NCBI GenBank assembly: GCA_034437615.1
Contig: DAOTTW010000289.1
Span: 1 to 6,088, forward strand
From: DAOTTW01 sp034437615
GTDB taxonomy: Bacteria > Chloroflexota > Anaerolineae > Aggregatilineales > Phototrophicaceae
Length of the DNA stretch: 6,088 bases
Direction: 5' to 3'
Positions 1 through 3,502 of the stretch are shown in pieces. Numbering within the stretch: the stretch's first letter is position 1; each line of letters begins with the position of its first letter. The translations under genes were made by a program, and so were the position numbers. Under the pieces are notes generated by a model, which was given only the letters and a program-made list of their open reading frames with translations, was not told where the DNA came from and made no database searches.

Positions 1-58
1 TCGCCATCCAAAAGCCAGCCAGATAGGCCCAGTACACATCATCGGGCGTCAGGATCAT
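1..58 (-). CDS. Unknown protein, N-terminal 19 codons only (runs off the left edge)
   Basis: An ATG on the minus strand lies 2 nt after the TAG stop of the 93-aa gene, and the frame stays open to the window edge. It encodes MILTPDDVYWAYLAGFWMA and continues. The tight spacing suggests translational coupling and a shared operon with the 93-aa gene. The only Shine-Dalgarno candidate is a weak CAGG about 9 nt upstream, inside the preceding gene. The YLAGFW segment loosely recalls the first LAGLIDADG motif of homing endonucleases. However, the motif's catalytic acid would fall on the truncated codon, which begins with A and so cannot encode Asp or Glu. No function is assigned; only the existence of a start here is proposed. 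Confidence 0.45.
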   Translation of the reverse strand, partial: MILTPDDVYWAYLAGFWMA

Positions 59-60
59 CG

Positions 61-342
61 CTAAGCCTGTTGTTTAGCAGGCACCGGCTGTTGTGTCGGT
101 TGCGCTTTGACGTCTAACGTGGTGATGCGCAGAATCTGACTGCGGTTGAACACAGCCCCTTCCATTGTACCTTCAAGAACAATCGGACGGCGTAGAATCG
201 GCAGGATCTTGCTCAGCGGGATGCCGACGGTCGAAACGTTGTAGCTGCCACCATCGTCATGAACTTCCAGGTAAACGGTATCCGGCTTCTTCTGCGACGG
301 GTTGGCCGAGGTGATAATTGCATCTGTCATCTTAAACCACAT
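61..342 (-). CDS. 93-aa hypothetical protein with Pro/Gln-rich tail
   Basis: I do not recognise this family. The start is well supported: minus-strand AGGAGAA (351-357) lies 8 nt before the ATG at 342. A second in-frame Met at residue 5 lacks such a site. The protein has no signal peptide or membrane segment. Residues about 20-75 alternate hydrophobic and polar residues (VYLEVHDD, YNVSTVGIPL, PIVLEGTMEG, SQILRITTL), suggesting a small beta-rich fold. The last 15 residues are a Pro/Gln/Ala/Lys tail that is probably disordered. It reads away from the replication and partition genes and is followed after 2 nt by another minus-strand start, so it probably leads an operon leaving the window. An OB-fold or other small nucleic-acid-binding fold is possible from the strand pattern, but no diagnostic motif is visible. 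Confidence 0.7.
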   Translation of the reverse strand: MWFKMTDAIITSANPSQKKPDTVYLEVHDDGGSYNVSTVGIPLSKILPILRRPIVLEGTMEGAVFNRSQILRITTLDVKAQPTQQPVPAKQQA

Positions 343-414
343 AGTTTTGTTTCTCCTGATTAGGATACGACAGGACTTACTGTGCCTGCCTTCGTTGTTT
401 ACGTTGCAATCACT

Positions 415-435
415 TTAAACTAATTACGTGTTTAA
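415..435. repeat. Inverted repeat TTAAAC-N9-GTTTAA
   Basis: TTAAAC (415-420) and GTTTAA (430-435) are perfect inverted 6-mers around a 9-nt AT-rich spacer, in the middle of the divergent intergenic region. The size and symmetry fit a dimeric repressor operator, and the nearby HTH gene would be an obvious candidate regulator. That link is inference. A 6-bp arm pair in AT-rich DNA can also occur by chance. Confidence 0.3.
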
Positions 436-445
436 GAAAAGACCT

Positions 446-470
446 GAAAGCCGCCCTGAGAGGCGCTTTC
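446..470. repeat. Hairpin, 9 bp with one bulge
   Basis: GAAAGC (446-451) pairs with GCTTTC (465-470). After a bulged C at 452, GCC (453-455) pairs with GGC (462-464), leaving the 6-nt loop CTGAGA. Neither side carries an immediate T-run. On the minus strand a TCTTTTCTT stretch starts four bases beyond the stem, so it could be a weak minus-strand terminator or a structured leader element of the 93-aa gene. No plus-strand gene ends just before it. Confidence 0.4.
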
Positions 471-592
471 GTGACATTTGGCGCTTCGACATATGACATT
501 CGGTACCAAACGTCACATAGGTTTAGTTTACATGCTGGTAATCCTGCCATGATTTGTGTAGTATCTGCCCGTCAACGAAAACACAACGTAAT

Positions 593-601
593 AGAAAGGG
601 G
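593..601 (+). promoter_or_regulatory. Ribosome-binding site fixing the GTG start of the HTH gene
   Basis: AGAAAGGGG lies 10 nt before GTG at 612. It is the only purine-rich Shine-Dalgarno candidate in front of any start codon of this frame. It is therefore the reason for preferring the 68-aa product over longer readings from GTG 471 or ATG 549. Confidence 0.5.
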
Positions 602-611
602 ACGCAGCATA

Positions 612-818
612 GTGAATACACTCATAAAATGTGCTGAAGCACACAACATGACTTTAACTGAATTACTGATTGATCTTTTTGAGCGCTATCCGACAAAACA
701 GGCAATTTGCGACGATATGGAAATAAGCCTGCAAACACTCAACCTGGCGCTGGCTCAGTGTGATCTGGTTGTTGTACATGCGGCTATACAGAAGGACAGA
801 GTGCGCTGGGGCAACTGA
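612..818 (+). CDS. 68-aa putative helix-turn-helix DNA-binding protein
   Basis: The family is not recognised. With the GTG start at 612 the product is 68 aa, with no signal or membrane segment. Residues 14-31 form an amphipathic helix (TLTELLIDLFERYPTKQ). The next part, TKQAICDDMEISLQTLNLAL (28-47), has the spacing of a helix-turn-helix: a first helix around QAICDDM, a turn at EIS, and a recognition helix around LQTLNLAL. It ends in a short basic tail (KDRVRWGN). The gene lies between a divergent intergenic region with an operator-like repeat and the parA promoter. A small autoregulator or plasmid copy/partition regulator would therefore fit, but this is inference. The upstream in-frame extension is basic and Cys/His-containing, has no ribosome-binding site, and is probably untranslated. 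Confidence 0.6.
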   Translation: MNTLIKCAEAHNMTLTELLIDLFERYPTKQAICDDMEISLQTLNLALAQCDLVVVHAAIQKDRVRWGN

Positions 819-857
819 GGAACATAACTTTCTTAGTCAAATCCCTCTGACAACATT

Positions 858-885
858 TTGATATTTTGATGTAAGGTGCTATACT
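858..885 (+). promoter_or_regulatory. Sigma70-type promoter for the partition operon, extended -10
   Basis: TTGATA (858-863) and TATACT (880-885) are separated by 16 bp, and TGC immediately before the -10 supplies an extended -10 TG. Five of six bases match consensus in each hexamer. Transcription would start near 892, giving a leader of about 130 nt before the parA GTG. A tandem duplication of ATTTTGAT (855-870) overlaps the -35 and spacer. A weaker second pair, GAGACA (932-937) and TATACG (955-960) with 17-bp spacing, lies inside the leader and might act as an alternative. Confidence 0.65.
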
Positions 886-904
886 TTGCTCATTAGCCGA
901 AAAA

Positions 905-950
905 CACGACAAGCCGGTCGTGACTTTTCGCGAGACAACCGGCTTGTGTG
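905..950. repeat. Long inverted repeat in the parA leader
   Basis: ACAAGCCGGT (909-918) and ACCGGCTTGT (938-947) are perfect inverted 10-mers. With G908 bulged, CAC (905-907) also pairs with GTG (948-950), giving 13 bp in total around a 19-nt loop. No T-run follows on either strand, so this is not a standard Rho-independent terminator. It lies just downstream of the predicted start site, where an autorepressor operator, a ParA-system centromere, or a leader-RNA structure could be found. Small-ParA (type Ib) systems often keep their centromere upstream of parA, which supports the centromere or operator reading. Confidence 0.6.
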
Positions 951-966
951 CGCCTATACGGGCTAG

Positions 967-986
967 CAGTACGGGCAAACGTACTG
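967..986. repeat. Inverted repeat CAGTACG-N6-CGTACTG
   Basis: Perfect inverted 7-mers (967-973 and 980-986) flank GGCAAA, 17 bp downstream of the first leader repeat and about 25 bp before the parA ribosome-binding site. It could be a second operator or centromere half-site or an RNA hairpin. Its arms differ from those of the first repeat, so the two are probably not iterations of one binding site. Confidence 0.45.
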
Positions 987-1023
987 TACATCAATCATAT
1001 CGAATTACCTGGAGGTATACACC

Positions 1024-1815
1024 GTGCAAACTGTGACTTTGCTCAATGAGAAGGGTGGTATTGGCAAAACTACAATGTCGATGACACTAGCGACTGAAGC
1101 AGCTCGTGCTGGTCTCAAAGTTGTCATGATCGATGCTGACCAACAAGCCAGTACCACAAAGCAATTTCGTGTGAAGCCCTACCCCGGTTTTTACAACCTG
1201 ATCGGAGAAGAAAAAGGTTGGGGTGAAGTTTTGACGCCAATTGATAGCGGATGGTATGAGGGGCCTGAAAACCACTTGTTACTGCTCGGCAGCAACACTC
1301 TCACGGCCCAACTACAAGGTCTGGATATTTGGAAGCAAACCGGCTCCAGTACACATTATTTGGCAGAACGCATTGATGAATTAAATGGCTGGGCTGATCT
1401 TATTGTGATAGATACTGCACCCGGCGTATCCGACATCCATGCGGCCGTATACCAAGCAGCAGATCATATTTTAATGCCGACACTCTGCGCTCGCATGTCC
1501 GTTGAAGGCATCCAGCAATCGCTGAAACATCTGCGCCAAGTTGAGAAGATACTGGCTCCCGGTGGCATCCATGTAGCCGATGTTCTGGGTATTTTGCCGA
1601 CAATGTTCTATGGTCGTGAGTTGGTCCAACACCAAACGCTCGGCCAGCTTCAAGGCAAATATGGCGAGGACAAGGTGTTCCGGCCCATTAAACGGCGTGC
1701 CACGTGGGAACAAGCCTCTGCCCAGCGTATACCAGTATCAGTCTATGAACCCAACTCAGATGCTGCACGTGAAGCAAAGCGATTTGCAAATGAAGTCCTG
1801 AACAGGATCGCATGA
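1024..1815 (+). CDS. parA: ParA-family partition ATPase
   Basis: This 263-aa protein is a ParA/MinD-type deviant Walker ATPase that would drive segregation of the replicon over the nucleoid. The deviant Walker A motif NEKGGIGKTT spans residues 8-17, with signature Lys10 and P-loop Lys15. The Walker A' segment is VVMIDADQQAS (33-43, D37 and D39). Walker B is LIVIDTAPG (126-134, D130). The GTG start is fixed by GGAGG at 1011-1015, 8 nt upstream. Residue 1 lies directly before the first strand of the P-loop fold, so there is no N-terminal DNA-binding domain, as in small type Ib ParA proteins. Autoregulation would then fall to the partner protein. The stop is 1 nt from the next start. ParA-like proteins also act in conjugation and in positioning other cargos, but the neighbouring replication gene favours partition. 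Confidence 0.93.
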   Translation: MQTVTLLNEKGGIGKTTMSMTLATEAARAGLKVVMIDADQQASTTKQFRVKPYPGFYNLIGEEKGWGEVLTPIDSGWYEGPENHLLLLGSNTLTAQLQGLDIWKQTGSSTHYLAERIDELNGWADLIVIDTAPGVSDIHAAVYQAADHILMPTLCARMSVEGIQQSLKHLRQVEKILAPGGIHVADVLGILPTMFYGRELVQHQTLGQLQGKYGEDKVFRPIKRRATWEQASAQRIPVSVYEPNSDAAREAKRFANEVLNRIA

Positions 1816-1816
1816 A

Positions 1817-2836
1817 ATGCCCAAGAAAAAATTCAATGTCGTTGATGAAGTAGAAGAGGTAGCGGGGGACGGGCAGTCCCCCGGAATGTTAGACCGCACC
1901 TTAGCCGATATGGTTGAAGGGTCATCCGCACGTAAGACAATCATGCAACAAGCTTCCGATGGTTCCATGATGCTCCATCGACGTAAGCTGACGTTAGTTG
2001 GTTTCGAACCAGAAAACCATGATCTACCAGCATTGCATGACATTGACCATGACCAATGGCAACAAATTGGCAATACCTTAATGGGGCTAGACACCAGCCT
2101 ACAATGGGCAATAGGTGACTGGTTGGCAGCAGGAGAACGCGCACGTTACGGTGAAGCAAAAGCACTTGCGGAAAAAATGGGCAAAGATCCTGGTCTTTTT
2201 CACACATGGGCTTACATTGCGCGGAAGATGGAATTCTGGTCGCGCGACCAGAATCTGACATGGACGCACCATCGCATCGTAGTCAAACTATGTGATGACC
2301 CCAGTGAATATGCAGCTTGGTTGCAATACGCACGCGAACACAATCTAAGCACACGCCAGCTAGAGCAGGCAATAAAGGAATCCAAGCAAGGAATAAATAA
2401 GCCGGATCCAGACGTCGAGGCCCGATCAGAGCACATCGCACCGAAACTGAAAGAACTAACAAAAGCAGCGCAAGCTTTTGCTGACTCTCCCTTATCACAT
2501 GGAATGAGTGTCATGCGTGCTCTAGATTCTCTGCGAGCTACCATTGAGCGCATTTACCGTAAGACAACTGGTGAAATCCCCCCTGCCCCACCGCCAAGTA
2601 AACCTGCCCTACCGATGTTAGAACCTCGTCACTACCAGATGTTGCTGCAGGCGCAACGCGCATCAGCCGGGGATCTAAGCTATGACATAGCCGATGATGC
2701 AGAGCAAATCGCTGTAGCAAAAGATCTATCTGCTCATGAGTACGTTTTACACAAAGTGGAGAAAAACGAATTGGTTGTGCAGTTAACCGAAAAGGGTAGG
2801 GCAGTTGCAAACATGATAAATCCTGAAGGAGAATAG
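1817..2836 (+). CDS. LmbU-like DNA-binding protein in the ParB position
   Basis: This 339-aa gene starts 1 nt after parA stops, so translation is probably coupled. The position is that of a ParB or centromere-binding adaptor, yet no canonical ParB nuclease (GxxRxxA) motif is visible. Residues about 77-187 (DHDQWQQIG, LQWAIGDWLAAGERARYGEA, WAYIARKM, WTHHRIVVKL, WLQYAREHNLSTRQLEQAI) match the pattern I recall for LmbU-like regulators, which have GDWL..GE..YG, then a HH motif, then WL..A....S...L. That block would bind DNA. The N-terminal 60 residues are charged and contain an ARK segment that could contact ParA. Residues 254-266 are a Pro-rich linker. The C-terminal part ends in a winged-helix-like EYVLHKVEKNELVVQLTEKGR. 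The gene contains two palindromes (1863-1883 and 2233-2254). Alternatively it is only an operon repressor; assignment as ParA partner is inference from position. Confidence 0.75.
   Translation: MPKKKFNVVDEVEEVAGDGQSPGMLDRTLADMVEGSSARKTIMQQASDGSMMLHRRKLTLVGFEPENHDLPALHDIDHDQWQQIGNTLMGLDTSLQWAIGDWLAAGERARYGEAKALAEKMGKDPGLFHTWAYIARKMEFWSRDQNLTWTHHRIVVKLCDDPSEYAAWLQYAREHNLSTRQLEQAIKESKQGINKPDPDVEARSEHIAPKLKELTKAAQAFADSPLSHGMSVMRALDSLRATIERIYRKTTGEIPPAPPPSKPALPMLEPRHYQMLLQAQRASAGDLSYDIADDAEQIAVAKDLSAHEYVLHKVEKNELVVQLTEKGRAVANMINPEGE
1863..1883. repeat. GC-rich perfect hairpin inside the LmbU-like gene
   Basis: CGGGGGAC (1863-1870) and GTCCCCCG (1876-1883) form a perfect 8-bp stem with the 5-nt loop GGGCA, about 45 nt into the gene. 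It encodes AGDGQSPG in a region that looks like a flexible linker, and it is much more GC-rich than its surroundings. It could modulate translation of the second cistron relative to parA, or it could be a small inserted palindromic element. No T-run follows. Confidence 0.5.
2233..2254. repeat. Perfect 22-bp palindrome, candidate parS/operator
   Basis: ATTCTGGTCGC (2233-2243) is followed directly by its exact reverse complement GCGACCAGAAT (2244-2254), with no spacer. By chance an 11-bp arm match with no loop is expected about once per four million positions, so selection is likely. It lies inside the LmbU-like gene and encodes the EFWSRDQN segment. Chromosomal parS sites are gapless palindromes and commonly lie in or next to the par genes, which makes this a natural centromere or operator candidate. 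Its use as such is inferred. Confidence 0.6.
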
Positions 2837-2837
2837 G

Positions 2838-3254
2838 ATGGAGATCTACGAACGCTACGAAGACATCCCAAAGAATCGGGAAACAGCTACACGCTGGCGC
2901 TCTTTTGGATATCGAGTAAAATCGGGTGAAGACGCTCGTGCAAAAGTTGTCATTAATCGAAAGCGTGACGGTCAATGGAGCAAGGATAGCGCCGAGCTTT
3001 TCGACTTCGATCAAGTTCAACCAATCAGAGGCGAAAAAGCTGCACAGCGTCGTGATAATTTTGAGCGCTTCTACTACGCAGGCTTCGTTCCAGATATTGA
3101 AGTCTACGACGAGATCGAGGGCATCATTGTAAATGCCCAGACCAAAGGAGCCGACAAAGTGCAACAAGCAGTATATGACTTTGTGATTGGCTATCGCATT
3201 CAGGCAAATTGGCAAGACGTGTTGGAGCATTTCCGTGAGAAACTACTGACGTAA
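2838..3254 (+). CDS. 138-aa protein with ArdC-N-like segment
   Basis: Third gene of the partition operon, starting 1 nt after the previous stop, with AAGGAG (2826-2831) 6 nt upstream of the ATG. Residues about 17-63 (TRWRSFGYRVKSGEDARAKVV to FDFDQVQPI) follow the arrangement of the ArdC N-terminal domain: a G..V+KGE segment, a hydrophobic strand, then an xFDxxQ strand. That domain binds single-stranded DNA in antirestriction and plasmid-transfer proteins. The zinc-metalloprotease half of ArdC is absent, so this would be a domain-only relative. Residues 85-138 look helical and charged and are not recognised. No signal or membrane segment is visible. A role in handling plasmid ssDNA or assisting partition is inference, and the ArdC link rests on a short pattern only. 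That the gene is real is well supported by spacing and ribosome-binding site. Confidence 0.75.
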   Translation: MEIYERYEDIPKNRETATRWRSFGYRVKSGEDARAKVVINRKRDGQWSKDSAELFDFDQVQPIRGEKAAQRRDNFERFYYAGFVPDIEVYDEIEGIIVNAQTKGADKVQQAVYDFVIGYRIQANWQDVLEHFREKLLT

Positions 3255-3360
3255 GTTGTAGTAGCGAAGGGCCGTGTTACAGGCGTGCACTTCACAAAAA
3301 CATAACAGCATCGCTGCGCAACATCGCAGACATTATCGTGATATGCAATCATGGTAAATG

Positions 3361-3382
3361 AAAAAGCCCCTGTGGCGGGGGC
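3361..3382 (-). terminator. Rho-independent terminator, minus strand
   Basis: Read on the minus strand, GCCCC and GGGGC form a 5-bp GC stem around a 7-nt loop, followed at once by TTTTT. On the plus strand the stem is preceded by AAAAA and followed by AGTGG, so it terminates leftward transcription only. No minus-strand protein gene ends here. Its likely client is a short antisense transcript starting in the rep leader. Confidence 0.6.
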
Positions 3383-3414
3383 AGTGGCGGTGCTGAAAAA
3401 TCAAGTCAGTAGAT

Positions 3415-3435
3415 GAATGCTTGTGGTAAGCATTC
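3415..3435. repeat. Perfect 8-bp hairpin in the rep leader
   Basis: GAATGCTT (3415-3422) and AAGCATTC (3428-3435) pair around the 5-nt loop GTGGT (ACCAC on the other strand). Being palindromic, it folds in both the sense leader and the proposed antisense RNA, as expected for a loop-loop recognition element. It overlaps the region just after an in-frame ATG at 3413, one reason for not using that ATG as the rep start. Confidence 0.5.
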
Positions 3436-3450
3436 TTCTGTGGTGCTTTC

Positions 3451-3456
3451 ATTATA
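3451..3456 (-). promoter_or_regulatory. Minus-strand -10 box TATAAT
   Basis: The minus strand reads a perfect TATAAT here, inside the rep leader and pointing toward the terminator at 3361-3382. At 16-18 bp spacing the upstream hexamers (TATACG, CTATAC, TCTATA) do not resemble TTGACA, so it is only a partial promoter. Confidence 0.3.
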
Positions 3457-3486
3457 CACAAGAAGGCACTCCCGTATAGACCAATC

Positions 3487-3493
3487 AAGGGAG
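3487..3493 (+). promoter_or_regulatory. Ribosome-binding site fixing the rep start
   Basis: AAGGGAG lies 9 nt before ATG 3503. The upstream in-frame ATG at 3413 has no purine-rich site and would translate through the 3415-3435 hairpin. Start at 3503 removes 30 residues of low-complexity, unconserved-looking sequence. Confidence 0.7.
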
Positions 3494-3502
3494 ACTAATC
3501 TG

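Larger units (their letters stand above)
343..611. other. Divergent intergenic region, 269 bp
   Basis: This non-coding stretch separates the minus-strand 93-aa gene from the plus-strand HTH gene, so it should hold two promoters. I found no convincing -35/-10 pair on either strand. Plus-strand hexamers resembling TTGACA (GTGACA at 471, ATGACA at 493) lack a good -10 at normal spacing. The visible structure is two inverted repeats, annotated separately. A plus-strand frame is open from a GTG at 471 and an ATG at 549, but neither has a ribosome-binding site, so I treat that part as non-coding. Confidence 0.5.
3361..3444 (-). ncRNA. Candidate counter-transcribed RNA opposing the rep leader
   Basis: A minus-strand TATAAT at 3451-3456, an 8-bp hairpin (3415-3435) and a GC-stem/T5 terminator (3361-3382) together define a possible RNA of about 85 nt, complementary to the leader of the replication gene. 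Many plasmids limit rep expression with such an antisense RNA, so both position and architecture fit. Weak points are the absence of a recognisable -35 and the uncertain start of the sense mRNA, which must begin upstream of about 3440 for pairing to matter. The RNA is inferred from parts, not recognised as a known family. Confidence 0.35.
3255..3502. other. Intergenic control region upstream of the rep gene
   Basis: These 248 bp lie between the partition operon and the replication gene. The left half holds only a short inverted repeat (CTGCG 3314-3318, CGCAG 3325-3329) with CATCGC occurring twice (3309, 3323). The right half holds the minus-strand terminator, the 3415-3435 hairpin, the minus-strand TATAAT and the rep ribosome-binding site. 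I see no clear plus-strand promoter for rep and no terminator for the partition operon, so read-through from the operon is possible. No iteron array or DnaA-box cluster was recognised. Confidence 0.5.

Noticed and set aside
1..58. LAGLIDADG homing endonuclease motif in YLAGFWMA
   Set aside because: Only a partial match. The catalytic acidic position falls on a codon beginning with A, so it cannot be Asp or Glu, and the rest of the protein is outside the window.
471..611. 47-codon N-terminal extension of the HTH protein from GTG 471 or ATG 549
   Set aside because: Neither start has a Shine-Dalgarno sequence. GTG 612 does, and the extension looks like translated intergenic DNA.
905..950. Leader inverted repeat as a Rho-independent terminator or attenuator
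   Set aside because: The loop is 19 nt and no T-run follows the stem on either strand.
2538..3230. 230-aa open frame on the minus strand opposite the end of the LmbU-like gene and the 138-aa gene
   Set aside because: Although longer than the 138-aa gene, it has a Cys/Leu-rich composition typical of an antisense shadow, no recognisable motif, and overlaps two plus-strand genes that have ribosome-binding sites and operon spacing.
3314..3329. CTGCG/CGCAG with repeated CATCGC as an iteron-type origin
   Set aside because: Arms of 5 bp and only two copies of a 6-mer are within chance expectation. No array or DnaA-box cluster accompanies them.
3413..3502. In-frame 30-codon N-terminal extension of the rep protein from ATG 3413
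   Set aside because: No ribosome-binding site precedes it and it runs through the leader hairpin. ATG 3503 has AAGGGAG at 9 nt.
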